Assembly (NCBI GenBank): GCA_036375715.1
Contig: DASVBS010000022.1
Coordinates: forward strand, 1-64,000
Origin: Longimicrobiaceae bacterium
Lineage (GTDB): Bacteria > Gemmatimonadota > Gemmatimonadetes > Longimicrobiales > Longimicrobiaceae
Direction of reading: 5' to 3'
Length of the DNA stretch: 64,000 bases
Shown here: positions 1 to 8,763 of the stretch, in pieces
How positions within the stretch are numbered: position 1 is the stretch's first letter
How the letters are laid out: each line of letters opens with the position of its first letter
Made by a program: the position numbers and the translations under genes
The notes under the pieces: model-generated
Told to the model about the DNA's origin: nothing
The model's input: the letters and a program-made list of their open reading frames with translations, nothing else
Databases searched by the model: none

Positions 1-171
1 CCCGGTACGCCGCGATGGGATCCACAGCCGCACCATCCCTCGCGTCGGGTGAGCCGCGATCGATGGACACGGTCTCGGTCGATGTCCATCGCCCGTGTGG
101 TTTGTCGCCTGGGGAGTCAGAGGCGGATCGGTCTCCGCCTCCCCACCCTGAACCCCAACCGACAAACCAGC

Positions 172-3063
172 ATGGAACCTCCTAGCAAACCTCTGCCTGC
201 CGTTCGGCGAGCGATCCGAGTCGCCATCACCCTGGCCGCGATCCTTGCCGCCTGTGAGCCGCTTCCTCCCGAGCCGGACCCCGATGGTGGACCAACTGTC
301 CTGGACGTCGAGGAGTTCTGGCACATTCACCTGCTCACCTACGATGAGGACCTCACGCCTCAGCCCATGCACGGCGGCTCTGCTAGCCCGGCCGTCATAG
401 TCGATCTCGGCGAAGCGGCGGTGGCCGAGCTGCCCAACGCCCAGGACGATCGGGCGACGGCCGAAGTCTACTCCAACCCCAACGGCACGCCGTATTGGGT
501 ATCCGCGGAATCACCCGCCGGCCCCTTCGCCCCGGATCAGCTCATCGGCTCGAAGACGCAGCTCTCCCAGTGGTGGCGGTTCCGCAAGGACGACCCGGAC
601 GCCAGCCTGTCGTTCGTGATCACGGCGGTCGAGCTGCAGCTCACGGACGCGAACCTCTCATTCCCCGACGACGTCTGCAGCTGGGGCGGGTTCGAGCCCG
701 AGCCGGTGATCTTCGAGAAGTGCAAGGACATCATCACCGCCCGCGTCCAGGCGAACTACACCGCTTCGGTCGAGGATACTACGGTGCACGATCCTGACGT
801 CCGCAGGATGATCCCCTTCTTCGCGACCGGCGGGACGGCCAGCCTGGTTGGCTTCGAGCGACACGTGAACCCCTTTGCCGGCCTTGGCCCTGGCTGGAAC
901 TCGTCGCCCGACCTCTTCCGCCTGGAGGATTTCGAGCTGACGATGCCCAGCACCGCCGATCAGCGCTGGATCTTCCGCCTGACCCACCCGATCCGGGTGG
1001 AGGTGCCCATCGATACCATAGCGATCGGTACCGAGTTCGACTTCAACGTAGAGGTGGAAGCCGTCGCCTGGTCGCGGCGGATCAACGAGTCATATGCTGC
1101 GGCTTTCTTTCGCGACCCCATCAACGTCGGGGCGTCGGCGGTCGAGTTCGAGGGGCTGACGCTGCTGCCGCCATCCGCCGATCCGCGCGAGCGGAAGACC
1201 GTCTTACAGCCCGCCCCCGCCTGCACGGTGGGGGGTGGAGGCGGGACGATCGAGTTCGAGCGCAGCAATTATTCGCAGCCGGAATGGCCGGGAGACATTG
1301 CCGTGATCGGCATTACCCGGACCGGAGGGACGGGGGAGGCGAGTGTCCTCTTCACCACCGAGTCAGGCACGGCGACCGCCGGCGCCGATTACGGCTCAGT
1401 GAGCACCCACGTCTGGTTCGGAGCGGGAGAGAGCGGGACGCGATACGTGAGCGTCCCCATCGTGGCGGACAGCCTGACAGAGGGTGACGAGACCGTACGC
1501 CTCATCCTTTCCGGCCCGTCGGGGTGCGGAAACGTTGGCTCGAGCGAGGCGGAGTTGACGATCGTCGACGATGACGTGGCGGCGCTTCCCAACCCGACCT
1601 ATACCATCGGCGGCACGGTGACCGGGCTCGAGGGGAGCGGCCTGGTGCTCACCAACCTGTCCACGGACGATCTGCCCATCACCGCGAACGGCGGGTTCAC
1701 CTTCGCCCGCGAGTATCCCAACGGGCACGTCTACCACATCGCCGTCGATCGCCAGCCGACCAATCCGGACCAGGAGTGCACCGTCGAGAACGATCGCGGC
1801 ACGATCCAGGGAGCGGACGTCACCGACGTACTGGTCACCTGCCAAACGATCGAGAGTCCCGGCGGGCTCGACGGCTCCTTCGGCGAGTCGGGGAAGGTCA
1901 CCCTTGACGTCGGTCGCACCGGTAGCCGGGGGGAGGCCACCGACCTGGCGCTCCAGGCGGATGGCCGGATCGTGGTGACCGGCGGAAATCGCCTTGCGCG
2001 CTACAATACGGACGGGACGCTGGACGCTACCTTCGCCAACGGAGGCGCGGCCACGGTCGACTTCTACGGGCGGAGCAACGATCAGATGCAGGGTGTTGCC
2101 ATCGACGAGAGTGGGCGGATTCTGGTCGCGGGAACCTCCCGCGATGGTGTGACGAGCCCGGTCCAGGAGGATTTCGTCGCCGCGCGCTACCGTGCGGATG
2201 GCAGCCTCGACACCACCTTCGGCACGGATGGAGAGGTGGTGATCGATTTCCAGGAGCACGGCGATGCCGCCTACGACGTGCTCGTTCAAGCAGATGGGTC
2301 GATCGTCCTGACCGGAAGCGCCGCCACCGACCTCCTGGGGTTCGGCGTGTACCAGAGTGACTTCGCGGCGATTCGCCTCTCCGGCGACGGCGAGGTGGAT
2401 GGTGGCTTCGGAGGGCAGGGGTACGCCAGCGCCAACGTGGGCGGTGATCTCGACCTCGGCTACGGTGCGGCGCTCCAGCCGGATGGCAAGATCCTGATCG
2501 CCGGCCGCGTGGCACCGAGCGGCGGCTCAGATCCGGATTTCGGTCTCGTCCGCTTCGAGGCGGACGGGTCGCTCGATACCAGCTTCGGCGACGACGGAAT
2601 CCTCCGCGTGCGGAGCGACGAGTGGGACGAGGCCGCCGACGTTACGGTCCAGCCGGATGGCCGTATCCTGGTGGTGGGGTTCCAGGTGGTCGGAGGCCAG
2701 AAGACTCTGGTCATGGAGCGCTACCTTCCCGACGGGACCCCTGACGCGAGCTTCGGGAGCGGCGGACGGGTGACCGACGACGCCCTTTCCGCCGGTCGAG
2801 CCGTAGTCGCCCAAGCTGACGGATCCATCCTGGTCGGCGGTGAGCTGTGGGACGCCTCGGTGGACTTCGCGGTGGCCCGCTTCTCACCAGATGGAACGCT
2901 GGACGAGACCTTCGGCGAAGAAGGGGTGGTTCAGGTGGACTTCTTCGGCGAGACCGACTATCTCAACGCGATTGCCGTGCAGCCGGACGGCGCCATCCTC
3001 GCGGTGGGGTCGGTTGAGAACGGAGCGAGTACGCTGCTCGGGTTGGTGAGAATCCTGCAGTAG
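172..3063 (+). CDS. Lipoprotein with Calx-beta domain and seven delta-60 repeats
   Basis: This is a predicted 963-residue cell-surface or outer-membrane lipoprotein of unknown function. I chose the ATG at 172 because it places a basic-hydrophobic signal and a lipobox (LAAC, about residues 24-27) at the N-terminus; the frame stays open upstream to 49. Residues about 30-350 form a region I do not recognise. Residues about 360-470 look like a Calx-beta domain (a segment containing GTATAGADYG and ending in LTIVDDD). From about residue 565 to the end there are seven delta-60 type repeats, each with a D-x-x-FG-x-x-G turn (for example DTTFGTDGEVVIDF) alternating with strands such as ADGRIVVTGG; these usually build a beta-propeller-like fold. 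Calx-beta and delta-60 modules are typical of large secreted adhesion-like proteins. A terminator hairpin follows the stop. Confidence 0.75.
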   Translation: MEPPSKPLPAVRRAIRVAITLAAILAACEPLPPEPDPDGGPTVLDVEEFWHIHLLTYDEDLTPQPMHGGSASPAVIVDLGEAAVAELPNAQDDRATAEVYSNPNGTPYWVSAESPAGPFAPDQLIGSKTQLSQWWRFRKDDPDASLSFVITAVELQLTDANLSFPDDVCSWGGFEPEPVIFEKCKDIITARVQANYTASVEDTTVHDPDVRRMIPFFATGGTASLVGFERHVNPFAGLGPGWNSSPDLFRLEDFELTMPSTADQRWIFRLTHPIRVEVPIDTIAIGTEFDFNVEVEAVAWSRRINESYAAAFFRDPINVGASAVEFEGLTLLPPSADPRERKTVLQPAPACTVGGGGGTIEFERSNYSQPEWPGDIAVIGITRTGGTGEASVLFTTESGTATAGADYGSVSTHVWFGAGESGTRYVSVPIVADSLTEGDETVRLILSGPSGCGNVGSSEAELTIVDDDVAALPNPTYTIGGTVTGLEGSGLVLTNLSTDDLPITANGGFTFAREYPNGHVYHIAVDRQPTNPDQECTVENDRGTIQGADVTDVLVTCQTIESPGGLDGSFGESGKVTLDVGRTGSRGEATDLALQADGRIVVTGGNRLARYNTDGTLDATFANGGAATVDFYGRSNDQMQGVAIDESGRILVAGTSRDGVTSPVQEDFVAARYRADGSLDTTFGTDGEVVIDFQEHGDAAYDVLVQADGSIVLTGSAATDLLGFGVYQSDFAAIRLSGDGEVDGGFGGQGYASANVGGDLDLGYGAALQPDGKILIAGRVAPSGGSDPDFGLVRFEADGSLDTSFGDDGILRVRSDEWDEAADVTVQPDGRILVVGFQVVGGQKTLVMERYLPDGTPDASFGSGGRVTDDALSAGRAVVAQADGSILVGGELWDASVDFAVARFSPDGTLDETFGEEGVVQVDFFGETDYLNAIAVQPDGAILAVGSVENGASTLLGLVRILQ

Positions 3064-3100
3064 CGACAACGGAGCCTGTATTGTCGAGCTCCTCCGGGGG

Positions 3101-3140
3101 CGAGGGGTGCGGATTTCGGTCCGCGCCCCTCGTCTCTTTC
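3101..3140 (+). terminator. Rho-independent terminator after the delta-60 lipoprotein gene
   Basis: A 13-bp stem (CGAGGGGTGCGGA with TCCGCGCCCCTCG, one G-U pair) with a six-base loop TTTCGG ends at 3132. It is followed by the T-rich stretch TCTCTTTC. It lies 38 nt after the stop codon at 3063. Confidence 0.75.
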
Positions 3141-3330
3141 GGCAGGAACTCTCCCGGCAGGCGTGCCTTCGAGCAAGCACCTCCCAGGCAAGTACCCTCC
3201 CAGACAATCGGCCGCTCTGGACAAGCAACTCTTCCGGGCAAGCACCTCCTGCCGGGCGGCTGCGTGGGCAAGCAACGCCTGGTGCGAGCGCTCGTGCAGC
3301 CAGCTGCCTGTAACGGGCAGGCACCCTGGT
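3141..3330. repeat. Degenerate tandem repeat, 14-18 bp units with GGCAAGCAC core
   Basis: Successive units begin GGCAGG, GGCAAG, GACAAT or GACAAG and are spaced mostly 14-18 bp apart (for example from 3187, 3203, 3220 and 3237), ending in pyrimidine-rich CTCCC or CTTCC blocks. The units are imperfect. The array fills the space between the terminator of the lipoprotein gene and the stop codon of the convergent PQQ dehydrogenase (9 nt away). No gene is supported here. Confidence 0.6.
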
Positions 3331-3339
3331 CCAGCTCCC

Positions 3340-5535
3340 TCAACGTGGAAGAGCGAAGGCCACATAGGCGTCTCCGGACTTCGTGCCCAGCTTGCCGCCC
3401 CCGGCGGCGACCACCACGTACTGGCGCCCGTTCACCATATAGGTCGCGGGTGTGGCATAGCCGGCCGCTGGTAGGGTGGTCTCCCACAGGATCTCTCCGG
3501 TCTCCCGGTCGACCGCGCGGAACTTCTCGTCCAGAGTGGCGGCGATGAAGAGCAGGCCGCCGGCGATCGCGATCGGTCCCCCGTATTGCTCGGTTCCGGT
3601 GGGCTGCACAGCCGGGTCGGTGACCGCCGGGTGCTCACCCAGCGGGATGCGCCACAGGTATTCGCCGGTGTTCAGGTCGATGGCGCTCAGCGTTCCCCAG
3701 GGCGGGCGGATCGCGGGAAGGCCGTCCGGATCCTGCCAGCGCTCGTAGCCACGGAAGCGGTACGGAGACGGGCTCTGTTGCCTCCGCGCCTGCCGCGGTG
3801 ACTCCCCTTCCACCGCTTCCGCGACGACCGCGTCTGCGGAATCGCCGCGCAGGTATGCGATCACCGCGCGGATCTCGGCCTCGGGCAGGTTGCCGAAGGA
3901 GGGCATGAATCCCCGGCCGTCGTGGATTACCCCGCGGATCTCGCCCACGGAGAGGCGCTCGGCGACATCCTGCAACGAGGGCGTGCGGTCCCCGTCGCCC
4001 TGCCGATCCGCACCGTGGCAGCCGGCGCAGAACGCGGTGTAGACCTCACCTCCCGTGCGCGGCACGCTCGCACCAGGGGGGCGCCCTACCGGCTCCATCG
4101 CCGCAATCCACGGGACGTCGCTCGCGTTCACGTAGAGGATGCCGCGTTCCGGATCGACCGCGGCGCCGCCCCACTCTCCGCCCCCGTCGAAACCGGGCAG
4201 GATGATCGTTCCTTCCACGCTCGGTGGCGTGAAGAGAGTAGCCGGCCTACGCAGGGTCCTGAAGCGCGCGAGCACGGCCCCGTGCGCCTCGGGCGTGCGC
4301 CTGGTGAGGTCCTCCTCCGTCATCCCCTGCCGGGCGAAGGGGGCGGGCTTGAGCGGGAACGGCTGGGTGGGCCAGGCTTCCTCGCCGGCGAGCGGCGAGG
4401 GCGGGACCGGCCGTTCCTCGATCGGGAAGAGCGGTTCACCCGTGACACGGTCGAAAAGGAAGACGAACCCCTGTTTGCTGATCTGCGCCACCGCGTCCAC
4501 CTGGGCGCCGTCGCGCGCGACCCGCAGGAGGTTCGGCGCGGCCGGAAGATCGCGGTCCCAGAGGTCGTGGTGGACCGCCTGAAAATGCCAGAGCCGTTCT
4601 CCCGTGGCCGCGTCGAGCGCCAGCAGGGAATTGGCGAAGAGGTTGGCGCCGCGCCGTCCGCCGCCCCAGAAATCCGGTGAGGCTGAGCCGGTCGGCGCAT
4701 AGACAATTCCACGCTCGACGTCGACCGTCATTCCCGCCCAGGAGTTCGCCCCTCCGCGGCGGTAGGAAGGCTCCGCTTCGGGCCAGGTGTCCCGTCCGTA
4801 CGCACCCGCCTCCGGGACGGTGCGGAAGACCCAGCGAACCTCGCCGGTTCGCGCGTCGAAGGCACGGATGTGCCCGGGAAGGGCACCCTCCCCCTCGGAC
4901 ACGCGGCTGCCGATGATGAGCAGATCCCGATAGATTACGCCCGGCGAGGTGGCGATCAGGGAGCCGCTGCCGTAGGGGTTCTCGTGGGGATCCGGCTCGT
5001 CCCGATCGACGCCGAGGCCCGCCGCGAGATCCACCCATCCCGAATCGCCGAAGGTGGGAATCGGCCGGCCGCTGCGGGCGTCGAGCGCATACAGCCGCCG
5101 GTTGGCGGCGACGAAGATTCTCCGTTCCTCCCCGTCCTCCCAGTAAGTGACACCGCGATTGGCGCCCCCGGGCTGACCCTTGCCGCCGGTGGGATCGAAA
5201 CGCCACAGCTCTTCGCCGGTGTCCGCCCGCAGCGCGATCACGTCGAGCATCGGCGAGGTCGTGTACAGCACCCCGTCGACGATGATCGGGGTCGCCTGCA
5301 TCTGTGTGCGTTCGCCGGCGTCGCCCGTGTGGTAGACCCAAGCGACCTCGAGCTCGTGCACGTTGTCACGGTTGATCTGCGCCAGCGGCGAGTAACGCGA
5401 ATTGGCCGGGTCGCCGCCGGTGACCCTCCAGTCGACCTGGTCGTTTGCCGCGCCAACCGGAGGGGCCGCGCACCCGGCCAGCAGGAGGAAGAGCGGGAAG
5501 GAAAATCGTTGGTGCATGGCGAATGAGTTTGTCAT
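3340..5535 (-). CDS. PQQ-dependent dehydrogenase (GDH-like propeller) with cytochrome c domain
   Basis: This is a quinoprotein dehydrogenase that would oxidise a sugar or alcohol in the periplasm and pass electrons to its own haem c. The 731-residue product starts with a lipoprotein-type signal (FLLLAGC, Cys near residue 22). A second possible Met is six codons downstream at 5517. The body carries the beta-propeller repeats of the membrane glucose dehydrogenase family (PLFPIEERPVP and QPFPLKPAPFARQG are characteristic). A haem-binding CAGCH motif sits near residue 504, with the axial Met probably in FMPSFG. The propeller resumes after the inserted cytochrome domain (GGPIAIAGGLLFIAA). The gene follows the SIS gene by 18 nt and probably shares its transcript. 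The substrate cannot be read from the sequence. Confidence 0.85.
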   Translation of the reverse strand: MTNSFAMHQRFSFPLFLLLAGCAAPPVGAANDQVDWRVTGGDPANSRYSPLAQINRDNVHELEVAWVYHTGDAGERTQMQATPIIVDGVLYTTSPMLDVIALRADTGEELWRFDPTGGKGQPGGANRGVTYWEDGEERRIFVAANRRLYALDARSGRPIPTFGDSGWVDLAAGLGVDRDEPDPHENPYGSGSLIATSPGVIYRDLLIIGSRVSEGEGALPGHIRAFDARTGEVRWVFRTVPEAGAYGRDTWPEAEPSYRRGGANSWAGMTVDVERGIVYAPTGSASPDFWGGGRRGANLFANSLLALDAATGERLWHFQAVHHDLWDRDLPAAPNLLRVARDGAQVDAVAQISKQGFVFLFDRVTGEPLFPIEERPVPPSPLAGEEAWPTQPFPLKPAPFARQGMTEEDLTRRTPEAHGAVLARFRTLRRPATLFTPPSVEGTIILPGFDGGGEWGGAAVDPERGILYVNASDVPWIAAMEPVGRPPGASVPRTGGEVYTAFCAGCHGADRQGDGDRTPSLQDVAERLSVGEIRGVIHDGRGFMPSFGNLPEAEIRAVIAYLRGDSADAVVAEAVEGESPRQARRQQSPSPYRFRGYERWQDPDGLPAIRPPWGTLSAIDLNTGEYLWRIPLGEHPAVTDPAVQPTGTEQYGGPIAIAGGLLFIAATLDEKFRAVDRETGEILWETTLPAAGYATPATYMVNGRQYVVVAAGGGKLGTKSGDAYVAFALPR

Positions 5536-5553
5536 CCCGAAGCGGCGCCCCCC

Positions 5554-6315
5554 TCATACCCCGGCGATCCGCCGCTTGTATTCCGACAGGGCAGCATCCA
5601 GCCGCTCGCGAGCGGTCGTATCCCCGGGAATGTTGTGGGACGGATGGATGTACAGCTTCACGCCGCGCGAGGCGAGGATCTCGGCAACCGTGGTGATGGT
5701 CATCCACACCACCGTAACGAAGGCCATGGTGGAGAGCGGCCCGACGCGATCGAAGTGATTCTGCACCTCGACGGAAGCGTCCACAGCCGGAACGCAGGTA
5801 TCGATCACCACGTCGGCGAGGTCGAACACCGTCTGTCCGGACGAATGGCGCGTCGGTTTGTCACGGAACTCGGCCGCCGAGCCGGCCACCACCACCTTCA
5901 TCCCCAGCTCCCTCGCCCGCAACGCAATGTCGATGTTCACGTTGTTGATCCCGGAGTGGGAGAAGATCCAGACGGTGTCACGAGGATCGAACTGGTAGGC
6001 CTTCATGATCGCCCGCCCGTACCCCTCCACCCGCTCCAGGAAGAGGAACTGGTGCACCCCCATCTCGCCGGTGATGTGGGTGAAGAAGGAGAGCGGGATC
6101 TCGATCATCGGGTGAAAGCCGACGAAGCCACCGATGCGAGGATACATCTCCTCTACCGGCAGGGTCGCATGCCCGCAGCCGAAGGTGTGTACCCAGCGAC
6201 CGGCTTCGATGGAGCTCGCCATCACCTCGGCCGCGGAGCGAAGCGCGTCCATCTGGGTCTCTTCGATCCGGGTCATCACGCCCCGCGCGTTCTCCAGCCA
6301 GGTTCTGGCGAGCAT
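5554..6315 (-). CDS. SIS-domain phosphosugar-binding protein (UPF0309-like)
   Basis: This 253-residue protein belongs to the sugar isomerase (SIS) fold that binds phosphosugars, as in phosphosugar isomerases and N-acetylmuramate-6-phosphate etherases. The SIS signature is visible as IFSHSGINNVNIDIALRA near residues 130-147, followed by KVVVAGS. The N-terminal GCGHATLPVEEMYPRIGG segment resembles the UPF0309 subgroup. The ATG at 6315 has a GAGG sequence about 10 nt upstream. It lies between an MFS transporter and a PQQ dehydrogenase, downstream of a ROK kinase, which suggests handling of a phosphorylated sugar or amino sugar. The exact reaction is unknown. Confidence 0.75.
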   Translation of the reverse strand: MLARTWLENARGVMTRIEETQMDALRSAAEVMASSIEAGRWVHTFGCGHATLPVEEMYPRIGGFVGFHPMIEIPLSFFTHITGEMGVHQFLFLERVEGYGRAIMKAYQFDPRDTVWIFSHSGINNVNIDIALRARELGMKVVVAGSAAEFRDKPTRHSSGQTVFDLADVVIDTCVPAVDASVEVQNHFDRVGPLSTMAFVTVVWMTITTVAEILASRGVKLYIHPSHNIPGDTTARERLDAALSEYKRRIAGV

Positions 6316-6423
6316 CAGAGATCCTCGAATCTTCGGTGGATGAGGGTTCGACCCTGAAAAAGGCTTGCTGGATGAGATGGGGAAGAGGCGCTGACGGGCG
6401 CCCTTCCCGTCCGAGCCAGCCGG

Positions 6424-7611
6424 TCACGGGGCTGCCGCCGGCGCCACGGCAAGGGGCGCCGCACGGCGCAGCACCGCGCCGAAGAGCACCAGTTGCACCG
6501 CCAGCGCGGCCGGGACGATGAGGAGCGAGGCCGTCAGCCCCACCTGCTCACCGAGTACGCCCGCCACGTAGGGGAAGACCGAGCCACCGGTCAGGGCGAT
6601 CACCAGCGCGATGCTGAACGCCGTGCCGGAGAGGGCTGCGTAGCGCTCGCCGACCATGCCCAGCATGACGGGGAAGCCGGCGCCGAGCCCGGCCCCGATC
6701 AGCCAGGTGCCGGTGGCGGCGAGCGACAGCGTAGGGGCGCTCAGCATCAGGGTCGAGCCGAGCAGCGAGGTGCCGATGGAGACTGGCATCACAATGCGGC
6801 CGGGCACGCGGCGGAAGATGGTGCCCAGCGCCAGGCGCGCGAGCATCATCCCGAACCAGAACAGCGAGAGGAACCACAACGCCCGTGTACCGGTGAGTCC
6901 CATCCGCTCCTGGTAATAGGTAGCGGTCCACCCACCCACGGTTACCTCGAGCCCGCTCTGCAGAAAGAGCACGAGCCCCATCAGCAGGAGCACCCTGTCC
7001 CTGGTGAGCCGCAGGCCCTCGCGGAGCGGCAAACCGTGCGTCTGCTTCGGACGGGGAAAGCGGATTGCCACTACGAGCAACGTCGGGAGCAACACGCACA
7101 GGCCCATCCCGGACACGAGCGTCTGATAGGAGAAGGAGTCCAGCAGCAGCCCCAGCGAGAACGGGACCCCGACCGCCCCGATGCCGAAAAAGATTCCCAA
7201 CAGGCTGAGGCCGGCGGCGCGCCCTCCCTCGCTGATGTCGGCGACCAGGGCGTTGGCCCCGCCGTTCACGATCCCGCCGGCGAAGCCGACAAGCAGGATC
7301 GACACGCGCAGCCAGAGCAGGGAGGTAGCGAAAGCGATCCCTTCGAGCCCCAGGATCACCAGCGCGAGGTTGATGGCCAGCAGCCCTCGGTATCCGTGAC
7401 GATCGGCGACCGGGCCAAATACCAGTGAGCCCAACATCACCCCGACGCTCATCAGCATCAGCAAGGATCCCGCGGCTGCGCGGTCGATCCCGAACTGCTC
7501 GATCAGCGACGGCAGGAGGGCACCGAGGCTGGTGAGCACGATGCCGAAGACCAGCATGCCCAGGCATGCGGCGGCGAATACGAGCGTCCGATTGTACATC
7601 TTCTCAGGCAT
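6424..7611 (-). CDS. MFS transporter, probable sugar permease
   Basis: This is a 395-residue major facilitator superfamily permease with about 12 hydrophobic segments, beginning right after the start (LVFAAACLGMLVFGIVL). The inter-helix 2-3 loop motif is present (GPVADRHGYRG, near residue 75). I chose the ATG at 7611: it overlaps the ROK kinase stop by 8 nt, and the next Met is four codons later. The longer upstream reading is antisense-like, low-complexity sequence inside the kinase gene. Overlap with a ROK kinase and proximity to a SIS protein point to sugar uptake. The substrate is an inference from context. Confidence 0.8.
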   Translation of the reverse strand: MPEKMYNRTLVFAAACLGMLVFGIVLTSLGALLPSLIEQFGIDRAAAGSLLMLMSVGVMLGSLVFGPVADRHGYRGLLAINLALVILGLEGIAFATSLLWLRVSILLVGFAGGIVNGGANALVADISEGGRAAGLSLLGIFFGIGAVGVPFSLGLLLDSFSYQTLVSGMGLCVLLPTLLVVAIRFPRPKQTHGLPLREGLRLTRDRVLLLMGLVLFLQSGLEVTVGGWTATYYQERMGLTGTRALWFLSLFWFGMMLARLALGTIFRRVPGRIVMPVSIGTSLLGSTLMLSAPTLSLAATGTWLIGAGLGAGFPVMLGMVGERYAALSGTAFSIALVIALTGGSVFPYVAGVLGEQVGLTASLLIVPAALAVQLVLFGAVLRRAAPLAVAPAAAP

Positions 7612-8560
7612 CGGGGGTGAGGGCGCGGAGGGCGAGCTGCCCTGCACCATACAGGCCCGCATCTCCTCCCAGGGCGGAAACCTCGAAGCGCACCTGAGGG
7701 GTGCTGATCGGCTGCCCCCAGCGCAGCGACTCCTCGCGTATGCGTCCGAGGAGCGAGGCCGCGGGGCCGAACACCCCGCCACCGAAGATCACCACCTCGG
7801 GATCGAAGAGGCTCACCAGATTGGCCGCGGCCATTCCCCACAACTGCACGGCGTTCTCCACCACCTCGGTGGCTACGGGTTCCGCGGCCGCGTATGCCGT
7901 GAAAATCCCTTTGGTGGTGCTGAGGTCGCTGCCCACGGTGGCACGCCTTCCGCTACCCTGTCGCGCCAGGAGGTCCTGGGCGTAGCGCACCAGTCCCGGG
8001 CCGGACGCCTGGTACTCGAAGCAGCCGTACCCCTCGTACTCCGGACGACGCGGACGATCCAGCGCCATCCACCCGATCGCCCCCGCGATATCGCGCGCAC
8101 CGCGCAGCACCTTTCCGTCTACGAGGATGCCGGCGCCGATCCCGGTGCCCACGGCAATGAAGATCGCGTTGCGGCAGCCGCGCGCGCTGCCGCGCCAGAC
8201 CTCTCCCAGGATGCAGGCGGCGCGGTCGCTGTCCACACCCACGCGCACCACGCCGCCGACGACTTCGCGTACTTCGTCGAGCAAGGGATAGTCGTCCCAC
8301 TCGGGAATGTTCGGGGCCCAGACCCGACCCGTGGCCGCATGGTAGATCCCCGGCACCGCTACGCCGGTCGCCCGGACGGGATCGGCGGCGGCCGCAGGCG
8401 AGTCCAGCAGGGAGAGCAGCCGTGTTCGCAGCAAGGCGCCGACTTCCGCGCCGCTGCGCCCGTCCAGAGGGGCAGTGTCATGCTCGAGTATTTCCCCACT
8501 TTCGGTGAAGAGGGCGAGGGCCAGCTTCGTTCCCCCCAGGTCGATTCCGATGACGGACAT
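7604..8560 (-). CDS. ROK-family sugar kinase lacking the zinc motif
   Basis: This 318-residue ROK protein probably phosphorylates a hexose or amino sugar in the cytoplasm. The N-terminal phosphate-binding motif IGIDLGGTKLALALF and the ATP-binding segment AVGTGIGAGILVDG are clear. The usual ROK motif GEIGHM reads GAIGWM here. The Cys-rich zinc-binding loop CxCGxxGC is reduced to a single Cys in EGYGCFEYQASG. The loss of the catalysis-associated His and the zinc cysteines makes activity uncertain; some ROK proteins without zinc are kinases and others have unknown roles. There is no N-terminal helix-turn-helix, so it is not a NagC/XylR-type repressor. It is the first gene of the minus-strand sugar cluster and is divergent from the GH9 gene, with 203 bp between them. 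Confidence 0.8.
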   Translation of the reverse strand: MSVIGIDLGGTKLALALFTESGEILEHDTAPLDGRSGAEVGALLRTRLLSLLDSPAAAADPVRATGVAVPGIYHAATGRVWAPNIPEWDDYPLLDEVREVVGGVVRVGVDSDRAACILGEVWRGSARGCRNAIFIAVGTGIGAGILVDGKVLRGARDIAGAIGWMALDRPRRPEYEGYGCFEYQASGPGLVRYAQDLLARQGSGRRATVGSDLSTTKGIFTAYAAAEPVATEVVENAVQLWGMAAANLVSLFDPEVVIFGGGVFGPAASLLGRIREESLRWGQPISTPQVRFEVSALGGDAGLYGAGQLALRALTPDA

Positions 8561-8763
8561 GATGGAAGGTCGGGCTGGAAGATGGCGAGGGAGGCACCGT
8601 CGGGAAGGCTCGCGAGGGGCCGCTACATAGTAGCTCAGAGCATGCGTTCCTTGCCAGAGATCTGCAGGAAAGCCAGCTTTTCACGGGGCTCGCCACTCGC
8701 CTCCACCCGCTCTTCCGTCTCCTTGTCGGTTTCGCACCCACCCGTCAGCTCGGAGTCGTCCCG

